Below, piece after piece: positions 39,512 through 47,313 of a stretch of DNA of 64,000 nt. Origin of the DNA: Rhodospirillaceae bacterium SYSU D60007 (lineage in GTDB: Bacteria > Pseudomonadota > Alphaproteobacteria > Reyranellales > Reyranellaceae); the NCBI GenBank assembly GCA_003574685.1, contig QOCQ01000002.1:186001-250000 (forward strand), given 5' to 3'. The notes below the pieces were generated by a model that made no database searches, had not been told where the DNA came from, and saw only the letters and a list, made by a program, of their open reading frames with translations. A program made the translations under genes and the position numbers. Within the stretch, counting starts at the first letter, position 1. Each line of letters opens with the position of its first letter.

Positions 39512-41986
39512 GTGACCGACAATATCGTCCTGCCGACACAGGCGCGTGTGGTGATCGTGGGCGGTGGCATTGCCGGGCTCAGCGTCGCGTACCACCTCAC
39601 GAAACTGGGCTGGCGGGACGTGCTGGTGCTGGAGCGGCACAAGCTCACCAGCGGCACCACCTGGCATGCGGCCGGGCTGGTGGGCCAGTTGCGCGCTACG
39701 CACAACCTCACGCGGCTGGCCAAGTACACGGCGGAGCTGTTCACCGGGCTTGAGCAGGAAACCGGCGTCGCCACGGGCTTCCGGAAACGCGGGTCGCTGG
39801 CCGTTGCTGCCACCGCCGATCGCTGGATCGAGCTGAAGCGTGGCGCCTCCATGGCGCGCCATTTCGGTGTGGACGCACACCTGCTGACTCCGGCTGAAGC
39901 CAGGAAGGTCTGGCCGCTGCTGCACGTCGAGGATCTCGCGGGCGGGCTGTTTATCCCGAAGGACGGACAGACCAACCCCGTCGACACCGCCATGGCGCTG
40001 GCGCGCGGCGCGCGAAACGGTGGCGCGCGCATCGTCGAAGGCGTGGCGGTGACGGGCATCACGACCCGCAGCGGGGCCGTGGCGGGCGTGCGCACCAGCC
40101 ATGGCGATGTCGCCGCCGAGGTCGTGGTGAACTGCGCCGGCCTGTGGGGCCACGCGGTGGGCCGCATGGCCAACGTTGCCGTGCCGCTGCACGCGGCGGA
40201 GCATTTCTACGTCGTCACCGAACCGATTCCTGGGTTGTCGCCCGACACTCCGGTGCTGCGCGATCCCGACGGCGCCAACTATTTCAAGGAGGATGCTGGC
40301 AAGCTGCTGGTGGGCTGGTTCGAGCCGGTGGCGCGCTCCTGGGACGAGCGCAACGCGCCGGATGACTTCGCCTTCGGCACGCTGCCGGTGGACATGGAGC
40401 ACATCCAGCCGCAGCTCGAGAAGGCGGCGGCGCGCGTGCCGCGCTTCGGCGAGGCCGGCATCCGCACCTTCTTCAATGGCCCGGAAAGCTTCACGCCGGA
40501 TGACCGCTACCTGCTGGGCGAGGCGCCGGAGCTGCGCAATTTCTTCGTCGCCTGCGGCTTCAACTCGATCGGAATCCAGAGCTCCGGCGGCGCCGGCATG
40601 GTGCTGACGCGCTGGATCGTCGATGGCCATCCGCCGATGGATCTGTGGGATGTCGATATACGGCGCGTCATGCCCTTCCAGGCCAACCGCGCCTATCTGC
40701 GCGAGCGCACGGAGGAGACGCTGGGCCTGCTCTACGCCATGCACTGGCCGTGGCGGCAGGTCGAGACGGCGCGCGGTGTGCGGCGCTCGCCGCTGCATGA
40801 CCGGCTGGCCGTGATGGGCGCCTGCTTCGGCGAAACGGCCGGCTGGGAGCGCGCCAACTGGTTTGCGGCGCCCGACGAGGTGGCGGAGTACGCCTACAGC
40901 TACGGCCGGCAGAACTGGCACGCGGCTTCGGCCGCCGAGCATCGGGCAGTGCGCGAAGCCGTGGCGCTGTTCGACCAGACCTCGTTCGGCAAGTTCCTGG
41001 TGCAGGGCCGCGATGCCGAAGCGGTACTGAACCGCATCTGCGCCAACGATGTGGCTATCGCACCGGGCAAGGTTGTCTATACGCAATGGCTCAACGAACA
41101 CGGCGGCATCGAGGCCGATGTCACGGTGACGCGTCTCGACGAAAGCAGCTTCCTGGTGGTCACCTCGGCCATCTGCCAAATGCGCGATCTGGCGTGGCTC
41201 CGGCGGCACACGCCTGAGGACATGCGGTGCACCATCACGGACGTGACCTCGGCTTATGTCGTGCTGGGCGTGATGGGGCCAAAGTCGCGGGCGCTGCTGT
41301 CCGCCGTTTCGCCAGCGGATTTCGGCGATGAGGCTTTTCCGTTCATGACGTCCCGCGAGATCGATCTCGGCCTTGCCCGCGTACGGGCCTCGCGCGTCAC
41401 GTATGTCGGCACGCTGGGCTGGGAGCTCTATATTCCGACCGAGTTCGCCGCCCAGATCTTCGACGTGCTGCTCGAAGTCGGGGAGCCGCTCGGGCTAAAG
41501 CTGGCGGGCTATCACGCGCTCAACTCGCTGCGGCTGGAATGCGGCTACCGGCATTTCGGCCACGACATCACTGACGAAACCTCGCCGCTTGAAGCCGGGC
41601 TGGGCTTTGCCGTGGCGTTTGACAAGCCCGGCGGCTTCATCGGTCGCGACGCGCTATTGCAGCAACGCGGGCGGCCCCCACGGCGCCGGCTTGTCTCGGT
41701 GGTGCTCGATGATCCCGAACCGCTACTGCTGCACGACGAGCCGCTGTGGCGCAACGGGGAACGGGTCGGCATCACCACATCAGGCATGTTCGGCCACTCC
41801 GTGGGCCGCAGCATCGCTCTGGGCTGGGTGCATCATGAAAGCGGAGTCGATGCGGCCTGGCTGGCTGCCGGGCGCTGGGAAGTCGAGATCGCCTGCGCCC
41901 GCTTCGGCTCCCGCGTGTCGCTTCGCCCGCCTGTGACAAGAACGAAAACCGCGCCGGAGGGAGGGCCGGCGCGGAGTTCGACGTGA
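39512..41986 (+). CDS. Dimethylglycine/sarcosine dehydrogenase-like flavoprotein
   Basis: An 824-residue two-part enzyme. The N-terminal DAO-type FAD domain has VVIVGGGIAGLSVAYHLTKLG at about 13-33. TTWHAAGLVGQLR follows, where H52 is the position that carries covalent FAD in dimethylglycine and sarcosine dehydrogenases. The C-terminal GcvT-like folate-binding half starts around residue 430 (LHDRLAVMGACFGETAGWERANWF). It would oxidise an N-methylated amino acid and hand the one-carbon unit to tetrahydrofolate. GTG start at 39512. It is divergent from hyuAB, which suggests a joint pathway in which hydantoin-type cleavage yields its N-methyl substrate. Confidence 0.87.
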   Translation: MTDNIVLPTQARVVIVGGGIAGLSVAYHLTKLGWRDVLVLERHKLTSGTTWHAAGLVGQLRATHNLTRLAKYTAELFTGLEQETGVATGFRKRGSLAVAATADRWIELKRGASMARHFGVDAHLLTPAEARKVWPLLHVEDLAGGLFIPKDGQTNPVDTAMALARGARNGGARIVEGVAVTGITTRSGAVAGVRTSHGDVAAEVVVNCAGLWGHAVGRMANVAVPLHAAEHFYVVTEPIPGLSPDTPVLRDPDGANYFKEDAGKLLVGWFEPVARSWDERNAPDDFAFGTLPVDMEHIQPQLEKAAARVPRFGEAGIRTFFNGPESFTPDDRYLLGEAPELRNFFVACGFNSIGIQSSGGAGMVLTRWIVDGHPPMDLWDVDIRRVMPFQANRAYLRERTEETLGLLYAMHWPWRQVETARGVRRSPLHDRLAVMGACFGETAGWERANWFAAPDEVAEYAYSYGRQNWHAASAAEHRAVREAVALFDQTSFGKFLVQGRDAEAVLNRICANDVAIAPGKVVYTQWLNEHGGIEADVTVTRLDESSFLVVTSAICQMRDLAWLRRHTPEDMRCTITDVTSAYVVLGVMGPKSRALLSAVSPADFGDEAFPFMTSREIDLGLARVRASRVTYVGTLGWELYIPTEFAAQIFDVLLEVGEPLGLKLAGYHALNSLRLECGYRHFGHDITDETSPLEAGLGFAVAFDKPGGFIGRDALLQQRGRPPRRRLVSVVLDDPEPLLLHDEPLWRNGERVGITTSGMFGHSVGRSIALGWVHHESGVDAAWLAAGRWEVEIACARFGSRVSLRPPVTRTKTAPEGGPARSST

Positions 41987-42051
41987 CAGCTTGTTGTACC
42001 TTGTACTACGCCTACCACGCAGTCCGGCGGAGGGGGCGCCGGATCCGACCC

Positions 42052-42558
42052 TCAGGCTTCGCCCACGGTGCGAAGGATCGAGGCGGTGAGCGCCTCGGCC
42101 GGGGTCTTGCCGGCCCACACCACATACTGGAAGGCCGGATAGAAACGTTCGCACTCGCCGATCGCGACCTCGACAAGGTCTTCGAGCTGCTCGGCCGACA
42201 ATCCCAGGGTCCCCCGCAGCGGGATGGAATGGCGGAACATCGGCAGGTTCTCCTCCGACCACAGGTCGAAGTGCCCCAGCCACAGCTTCTCGTTCACCAT
42301 CGCCAGCAGGGCATGCACGTCGCGATGCCGCTCCGGTGGAATGCGCACGTCGAAGGCGCAGGTGAAATGCAGGGCATGCACGTCGTCGCGCCAGGCAAAG
42401 AACAGCCGGTAGTCGCACCATTTGCCGGCGACTTCGGCGGCGATCTCCCGCTCGCTGGTGCGGTCGAACGGCCAGTCATTGGCCTGCACCACCCGTTCTA
42501 TGAGCTCAAGCGGATTGACCGGCCTCGGTCGGGTACGTTCCCGCTGCGACAACGCCAT
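42052..42558 (-). CDS. YbjN domain-containing protein
   Basis: A 168-residue protein of the YbjN type (a type III secretion chaperone-like fold): NPLELIERVVQANDWPFDRTSEREIAAEVAGKWCDYRLFFAWRDDVHALHFTCAFDVRIP. The ATG at 42558 is preferred over 42609. YbjN proteins are cytosolic, of uncertain function, with a role in stress or motility reported for E. coli. In many alphaproteobacteria the gene lies between proC and ubiK; here a gap of 1.2 kb with a RAYT separates it from ubiK, and proC is 22 kb away. Confidence 0.87.
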   Translation of the reverse strand: MALSQRERTRPRPVNPLELIERVVQANDWPFDRTSEREIAAEVAGKWCDYRLFFAWRDDVHALHFTCAFDVRIPPERHRDVHALLAMVNEKLWLGHFDLWSEENLPMFRHSIPLRGTLGLSAEQLEDLVEVAIGECERFYPAFQYVVWAGKTPAEALTASILRTVGEA

Positions 42559-42781
42559 GCGGCCGATCTCCCGGAATCCAGTGGCGGCAAACGCTGCGCC
42601 TTGCCGCACGTGGCCCGGCGCACCGCCGTTGGACAGCTAGTATTCCCCGTATCTTGTGGATAGCTGTAAACAGCCCCACTCGATGTAGGGGGTACCCTGC
42701 CACGCCAGGAGTCCCGACGCAACAATCGAACTTGTGGATTCCGTTTTTTCCAGGCCGCCCCATACAGTCGTCATCCCGAGC
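42559..42781. other. Gap with no gene seen
   Basis: The 589-bp region between the YbjN and RAYT genes begins with about 220 bp in which I see no credible reading frame or repeat, apart from a single arm-like GTCATCCCGAGCG near 42772. The remainder is occupied by the repeat copies listed separately. Confidence 0.6.
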
Positions 42782-42815
42782 GCTTCGCTGGCACTCAGCC
42801 AAGGCGCCACTGGAG
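42782..42815 (+). repeat. Left direct repeat flanking the RAYT locus
   Basis: CTTCGCTGGCACTCAGCCAA followed by GGCGCCACTGGAGT. The same 34 bases with a single change (A to C) recur at 43751-43784, in the same orientation, on the other side of the RAYT gene. Confidence 0.85.
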
Positions 42816-42882
42816 TTTGCCACCGGCAATGCCGACCCTCGGGTATGAAACCGATCGGCCGGCAGTGACTGATGTTCTTCTT

Positions 42883-43007
42883 CCTTCCCCCGGAGGGGGA
42901 AGGTGGCGCGCAGCGCCGGAAGGGGGATGCCTCCACCCAGCACGACGCCGCAGGTGTTGCACCATCCCCCTTCCGCCCTTCGGGCACCTTCCCCCTCCGG
43001 GGGAAGG
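42883..43007. repeat. Two-arm palindromic element, family A, orientation 2
   Basis: A 125-bp copy with arm b (TGGCGCGCAGCGCCGG, one base shorter) on the left and arm a (CCGCCCTTCGGGCA) on the right. It lies within the direct-repeat-bounded RAYT locus, about 140 bp from the end of the transposase gene. Confidence 0.9.
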
Positions 43008-43054
43008 CGAAGTCAGGCGCTCCGGCCGCAAGTTTCCTACTTTTGTTTCTTGTT

Positions 43055-43107
43055 AGTGGCGCGCTCCCAGCAATCGTCGCGCCGGGAGCGCGCCACTCCG
43101 ATGGCGC
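43055..43107. repeat. REP-like repeat, family B, left of RAYT
   Basis: AGTGGCGCGCTCCC (43055-43068) and its exact complement (43084-43097) flank 15 bases; the next bases CCGATGGCGC extend the likeness to the family B arm at 12139-12166. It is about 40 bp from the RAYT stop codon. Confidence 0.85.
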
Positions 43108-43147
43108 ATCGCCCGCAGCGAAGCGAAGGGCGATACGGTGCGCGAAC

Positions 43148-43699
43148 CTATTCGCGCAAGCGTGCGCTGCTGCGGGACCATTGTCGCGGCCCGGTGACCA
43201 GGCCTGCCGTCACCGGATTGTGCTCAACGTAGAGGACCGCCGCAGTCAGGTGCGCCTCATTGCGGATGAACCGGTCCCAATAGTCCGCTTGCCAGAAGGA
43301 CCCTGTCCGCCCGAGCAGTTCATTGGCCCTCCTTGCGGAAAACCGCTTCCAGGAACTGACAATCTCGCCAAGCGGCTCGCCCTCGACCTGCTCGATGATC
43401 GCGTGCACGTGGTTGGGCATGATGCACCATGCCAACAGTCGATATCGCACACCGTCGAAATGCAGCAGCGTGTTCTCCACGAGCTCGGCAATCCGGGGCT
43501 GTTTCAGCCAGCAGGCGCCCATGCCTTGATCGAGCGCAGTTTCGAGCCGGGTCCTTGCCCTGGGATCGCCGCGCAGACGCTCGATCGCTTCCCGTGGCAG
43601 GCTGTCGGACAAGCGGAATGTCAGCGCCTGAATGATCCCGGCTGCATCGAAATGCGGCAGATAGCCCCTTGAGTGCCAGCCCTTGGGTTCCTTCTTCAT
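43148..43699 (-). CDS. REP-associated tyrosine transposase (RAYT)
   Basis: A 183-residue Y1-transposase-like protein of the IS200-related RAYT family, which nicks single-stranded DNA at REP sequences. The metal-binding HUH motif is H97-V98-H99 in MPNHVHAII; the candidate catalytic tyrosine is Y157 in LYVEHNPVTAGLV. SFWQADYWDRFIRNEAHL is also characteristic. ATG at 43699 is preferred over 43744, though its ribosome site is weak. Palindromic REP-like repeats of family B lie on both sides, and the whole unit sits between 34-bp direct repeats, as expected of a RAYT domesticated with its own REP set. It has no inverted terminal repeats of its own. Confidence 0.88.
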   Translation of the reverse strand: MKKEPKGWHSRGYLPHFDAAGIIQALTFRLSDSLPREAIERLRGDPRARTRLETALDQGMGACWLKQPRIAELVENTLLHFDGVRYRLLAWCIMPNHVHAIIEQVEGEPLGEIVSSWKRFSARRANELLGRTGSFWQADYWDRFIRNEAHLTAAVLYVEHNPVTAGLVTGPRQWSRSSARLRE

Positions 43700-43750
43700 T
43701 GCTGCATTTCCAGCCAGACCTGTCGGGAGGACGTCACTCCGCAAGATTGG

Positions 43751-43784
43751 CTTCGCTGGCCCTCAGCCAAGGCGCCACTGGAGT
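43751..43784 (+). repeat. Right direct repeat flanking the RAYT locus
   Basis: Second copy of the 34-bp direct repeat at 42782-42815 with one mismatch, running into the family B repeat at 43771-43798. Confidence 0.85.
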
Positions 43785-43798
43785 GGCGCGCTCCCGGC
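43771..43798. repeat. REP-like repeat, family B, right of RAYT
   Basis: GGCGCCACTGGAGTGGCGCG followed by CTCCCGGC: the same arm as 12176-12203, here as a single arm with its inner palindrome. It lies 72 bp upstream of the RAYT start. Confidence 0.85.
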
Positions 43799-43813
43799 AG
43801 AGGCGTCACGGCG

Positions 43814-44098
43814 TCAGGGGCCTTCGATGGGGCTGGCGGGGTCGCGGCGGCCGACTTTGGCCTCGAGGTCGGCGATGCGGGCGCGCAGCTCGTCGTTTTC
43901 TTCGCGCGCCTTGGCCGCCATGGCCTTGACCACCTCGAACTCCTCGCGGCTGGGCAAATGCATGCCGTCCAGCAGGCGCGCGAGCTGGTCGCGCACGCGG
44001 GTCTCTATCTCTTCGCGCAGGCCGCTGATGGCGCTGGCGGCGCCGGTGGCGACCTTGGCCAAATCATCCAGAATGGGATTGCGGGTCTGCATGGCCAT
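43814..44098 (-). CDS. ubiK: UbiK family accessory factor (BMFP domain)
   Basis: A 94-residue protein of the BMFP/UbiK family, a small coiled-coil accessory factor of ubiquinone biosynthesis that associates with UbiJ in E. coli. ILDDLAKVATGAASAISGLREEIETRVRDQLARLLDGMHLPSREEFEVVKAMAAKAREENDELRARIADLEAKVG spans an amphipathic N-terminal helix and a C-terminal coiled coil. ATG at 44098 with a second at 44092. The neighbouring ABC permease ends 35 bp upstream on the same strand. The gene commonly adjoins lgt in alphaproteobacteria; here a four-gene cassette lies between them. Confidence 0.88.
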   Translation of the reverse strand: MAMQTRNPILDDLAKVATGAASAISGLREEIETRVRDQLARLLDGMHLPSREEFEVVKAMAAKAREENDELRARIADLEAKVGRRDPASPIEGP

Positions 44099-44133
44099 GA
44101 CTCCAGGCTCGTCACTGTAGAAGACAATATCGG

Positions 44134-45273
44134 CTATGCCGCGTCCAGCGTCGTGCGGTAGCGCCTCAGGGCCACCAGCGCGATCAGCACCAAGAAGAGG
44201 CCCAGCGGCCAGACGTCCTGGGCGATATCGGACCAGCCGGCGCCCTTGAGCATGATCCCCCGCACTACCCGCAGGAAATAGGTAAGCGGAATGATCTCGC
44301 CCAGTGCCTGCGCCCAGCCCGGCATGCCGCGGAACGGGAACATGAAGCCCGACAGCATGATCGAGGGCAGGAAGAAGAAGACCGACATCTGCATCGCCTG
44401 CATCTGCGAGCGCGCGATGGTCGAGAAGGTGTAGCCCAGCATGGTGAGCGCCGCGATGAACAGCAGGATGACGGCCAGCAGCAGCCCCAGCGAGCCGGTC
44501 ATCGGCACGTCGAACACGAGCCAGGCCATGCCGAGGATGATCAGCACCTGCACGAAGCCGACGCCGATATAGGGCGTGATCTTGCCCAGCATCACCTCGA
44601 CCGGCTTCACCGGCATGGCCAGCAGGTTCTCCATGGTGCCGCGCTCCAGCTCGCGCGTCAGCGCCACGGCGGTCATCATCACCAGCGTCAACGTGAGGAT
44701 CACACCCAGCAGGCCGGGCACGATGTTGTATTGCGTGATGCCCTCCGGATTGTAGCGGCGGTGCACCACGGTTTCGAACGACGGCGGGCCGGCATTGAGC
44801 ACCGCCAGCGGCCCGATGAGATCGCGGCCCAGCGCGATCTCGCCGATGCGCGTGGCCGCCGCGACCGCATTGGACGCCGCCGCCGGATCGGTGGCATCGG
44901 CCTCGATCAGCAATTGTGGCCGCTGGCCGCGCAGCAGCGTGCGGCCAAATCCGTCGGGAATGGTGACGGCGAAGGCGACCCTGCCCTCGACGATCAGCCG
45001 CTCGACCTCGGCGCGGCTGTTCACGATGTGGGTGATGCGGAAGTAGCCCGAATTCTGCAGCGCTGTCGTCAGGGTGCGGGCGAAGTGGCTGTGATCGGCC
45101 ACCGCCAGCGCCGTCGGCAAATTCTTCGGATCGGTGTTGATGGCGAAGCCGAACAGGAAGAGCTGCAGCAGCGGCACGCCCAGCATCATCGCGAAGGTGA
45201 GCCGATCGCGCCGCATCTGGATCAGCTCCTTCACCAGCACCGCCCCGATGCGCGCAAATGAAACGCGGATCAT
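44134..45273 (-). CDS. ABC-2 type transporter permease
   Basis: A 379-residue inner-membrane export permease like E. coli YbhS/YbhR. One N-terminal span (LTFAMMLGVPLLQLFLFGFAI) is followed by a periplasmic domain of about 140 residues, then a block of five spans beginning GLLGVILTLTLVMMTAVALTRELERGTMENLLAMPV, where RGTMENLLAMPVKPVEVMLGK is the conserved cytoplasmic coupling motif. FFFLPSIMLSGFMFPFRGMP and IPLTYFLRVVRGIMLKG close it. It is the last gene of the cecR-like cassette. Only one permease is present, so it would homodimerise, whereas E. coli has two. Confidence 0.9.
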   Translation of the reverse strand: MIRVSFARIGAVLVKELIQMRRDRLTFAMMLGVPLLQLFLFGFAINTDPKNLPTALAVADHSHFARTLTTALQNSGYFRITHIVNSRAEVERLIVEGRVAFAVTIPDGFGRTLLRGQRPQLLIEADATDPAAASNAVAAATRIGEIALGRDLIGPLAVLNAGPPSFETVVHRRYNPEGITQYNIVPGLLGVILTLTLVMMTAVALTRELERGTMENLLAMPVKPVEVMLGKITPYIGVGFVQVLIILGMAWLVFDVPMTGSLGLLLAVILLFIAALTMLGYTFSTIARSQMQAMQMSVFFFLPSIMLSGFMFPFRGMPGWAQALGEIIPLTYFLRVVRGIMLKGAGWSDIAQDVWPLGLFLVLIALVALRRYRTTLDAA

Positions 45274-45286
45274 GGCTCAGGATCTG

Positions 45287-45406
45287 CCTTCCCCTGGAGG
45301 GGGAAGGTGCCCGAAGGGCGGAAGGGGGATCTCGCAACAAGCACCGCGCTTGTTGAGGCATCCCCCTTCCGGCGCTGGCGCGCCACCTTCCCCCTCCGGG
45401 GGAAGG
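45287..45406. repeat. Two-arm palindromic element, family A, orientation 1
   Basis: A 120-bp copy with arm a on the left and arm b on the right (TGCCCGAAGGGCGG and CCGGCGCTGGCGCGCCA); one end reads CCTTCCCCTGG. It lies inside an operon, in the gap between the ABC ATPase (45431-46342) and the permease, so the transcript must read through it. Confidence 0.9.
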
Positions 45407-45430
45407 CCACGAAAGCGCAAGGACGAATGG

Positions 45431-46342
45431 TCACGGCCGGTCCCTTCCGGCCATGAGCTGGATGAAGACGTCCTCCAGGCTGGTTTCGCCGCGGCTCCAC
45501 TGGTACGCGGGGTCACCCCGGAACGGTGCGATGGCGGCCTCCAGCCGCACCGGATCGGAGCCCACGACATGCAGCGTCGCGCCGAACGGCGCCACCTGCT
45601 CAATGCCGTCAAGACCTTCGAGGCGCTCCTGCAATGCGCCCAGATCGCCGCCGCGCACGACAAAGGTGACCAGACCGGAGTTGGCCACCACCTCATCGAC
45701 GGTGCCGCGCGCGATCACCTTGCCGGCGGAGATGTAGACGATCCGGTGGCAGCGCTCGGCTTCGTCCATGTAGTGAGTGGAAACCAGCACGGTCATGCCT
45801 TCCGCCGCGAGCTGGTGGATCGAGTCCCAGAACTCGCGCCGCGCCTTGGGATCCACGCCGGCCGTCGGTTCATCAAGCAACAGCAATCGGGGGCGGTGCA
45901 TCACGCAGGCGGCTAGCGCCAGCCGCTGTTTCCAGCCGCCCGACAGCGTGCCGGCGAGCTGGTCGCGGCGATCCGCCAGGCCCAGCTCGTCGAGCGTGCG
46001 CGCGACATGCGCCTGCCGCGGGTTGAGCTCGTAAAGCCGCGCCACGAAGTCGAGGTTCTCGGCAATCGTGAGATCCTCGTAGAAGGAAAAGCGCTGGGTC
46101 ATGTAGCCCACCGCCTGCTTGATCTCCCACGCCTGGCGGCGGACGTCGTAGCCCAGGCAGGTGCCACTGCCGGCATCGGGCGTCAGCAGGCCGCACAGCA
46201 TGCGGATGGTGGTGGTCTTGCCGGAGCCGTTGGGTCCGAGGAAGCCCACGATTTCGCCGCTCTCGACGGTGAGTGACACGTTGTCCACGACGGTGCGCGC
46301 GCCGAAACGTTTGGTAAGGCCCTCGACGGCGATGACGCTCAC
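45431..46342 (-). CDS. ABC transporter ATP-binding protein
   Basis: A 303-residue nucleotide-binding subunit, like E. coli YbhF but with a single NBD. The Walker A GPNGSGKTTTIRMLCG, the Q-loop around YMTQRFSFYEDLT, the ABC signature LSGGWKQRLALA, Walker B LLLLDEPTAGVDP and the H-loop STHYMDEAERC are all visible. The C-terminal tail (about residues 215-303) ends ETSLEDVFIQLMAGRD, as in drug-export ATPases of the ABC-2 type. Its start overlaps the stop of the HlyD gene by 4 bp (ATGA). Confidence 0.93.
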   Translation of the reverse strand: MSVIAVEGLTKRFGARTVVDNVSLTVESGEIVGFLGPNGSGKTTTIRMLCGLLTPDAGSGTCLGYDVRRQAWEIKQAVGYMTQRFSFYEDLTIAENLDFVARLYELNPRQAHVARTLDELGLADRRDQLAGTLSGGWKQRLALAACVMHRPRLLLLDEPTAGVDPKARREFWDSIHQLAAEGMTVLVSTHYMDEAERCHRIVYISAGKVIARGTVDEVVANSGLVTFVVRGGDLGALQERLEGLDGIEQVAPFGATLHVVGSDPVRLEAAIAPFRGDPAYQWSRGETSLEDVFIQLMAGRDRP

Positions 46343-47313
46343 GGGCTTCGCTCCGTGCCACGCTTGCCGGGCAGGCGGACATCCACGATCTGCCCCGGCG
46401 CAAGCTGCGTGGCCTCGCCTTCCAGTGCCGCCTCGACCAGCACAACCAGCTTCTGGCGCGTCTCGACCGAATAGATCACCGGCGGGGTGTACTCGGGCGT
46501 ACTGGCGATGAAGGTGACCCGCGCCTCAAGGCCCTGCGCGCAGCTATCGCAACGGAAGGCAAGCCGATCGCCGATGTGCAGCCGCGCCAGCAGCGGTTCG
46601 GGTACATAGAAGCGGAGCTTGCGCGCGCCATCGGGCAGGAAGGAGATCACCGGCGCGGTCGGACCGGCGGTCTCGCCCTCGTGCCGCACCACGTCTTCCA
46701 CCATGCCGTCGGCTGGCGCCTTCAGAACACGTTCGCCCAGCCGCCATTCGGCCTGCGCCAGTGCCGCGCGCGCCGCCTCGACGGCCCGGCGCGAGGCTTC
46801 GATCTCCTGCGGCCGCGCGCCCAGACGCGCCACCACGATTTCTGCCTTGATCTGCTCGACCCGCGCGCGCGCCTGGTTGCGCCGCGAGCGCGCCTGGTCG
46901 GCGGTCGCCTCCGACACCACGCGGCGCTCCACCAGCTCCATCTGGCGCTGATAGTTGGATTCCGCCTCCGCCAGGTCGGCCTCGGCTGCCGCAAGCGTGG
47001 CTTCCAGGACCGCGATCTCCTGGGGTCGCTTGCCGACCAGCAGGTTCTCCAGCTTCGCTTCGGCCTCGCGCAGGCGGCTGGCGGCTTCTGCCCGCGCGTT
47101 GACAGCGTCATCGGTCACAAGCTCGGCCAGCACCTGGCCGGCGCGCACGCGCTGGCCGCGGCGCACGGTCACCAGTGCAATACGGCCGCTCTCGACCGGC
47201 GCCACGAACACGTAGTCGCCTTCGACATAACCGGTGACGAGCGGCGCATCCGCCGGTCCGCAGGCGGAGAAGAGCGCGGCCACGAACGCCCATGAGCAGA
47301 GAAAGGACATCAT
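46339..47313 (-). CDS. HlyD family periplasmic adaptor (YbhG-like)
   Basis: A 324-residue membrane-fusion protein that bridges an ABC exporter to an outer-membrane channel. The N-terminal hydrophobic stretch FLCSWAFVAALFSACG ends in a candidate lipobox (FSAC), so it may be a lipoprotein. Lipoyl half-motifs are TGYVEGDYVFVAPVESGRIALVTVRRGQRVRAGQVLAEL and the mirrored segment with LKAPADGMVEDVVRHEGETA. A long coiled-coil hairpin occupies about residues 70-185. Two ATGs (47313 and 47310) overlap the TGA of the regulator gene upstream, so translation is coupled. Confidence 0.9.
   Translation of the reverse strand: MMSFLCSWAFVAALFSACGPADAPLVTGYVEGDYVFVAPVESGRIALVTVRRGQRVRAGQVLAELVTDDAVNARAEAASRLREAEAKLENLLVGKRPQEIAVLEATLAAAEADLAEAESNYQRQMELVERRVVSEATADQARSRRNQARARVEQIKAEIVVARLGARPQEIEASRRAVEAARAALAQAEWRLGERVLKAPADGMVEDVVRHEGETAGPTAPVISFLPDGARKLRFYVPEPLLARLHIGDRLAFRCDSCAQGLEARVTFIASTPEYTPPVIYSVETRQKLVVLVEAALEGEATQLAPGQIVDVRLPGKRGTERSP

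Noticed and set aside
42650-42665. Possible DnaA box (TGTGGATAG)
   Set aside because: A single imperfect box with no cluster, AT-rich region or replication gene nearby.
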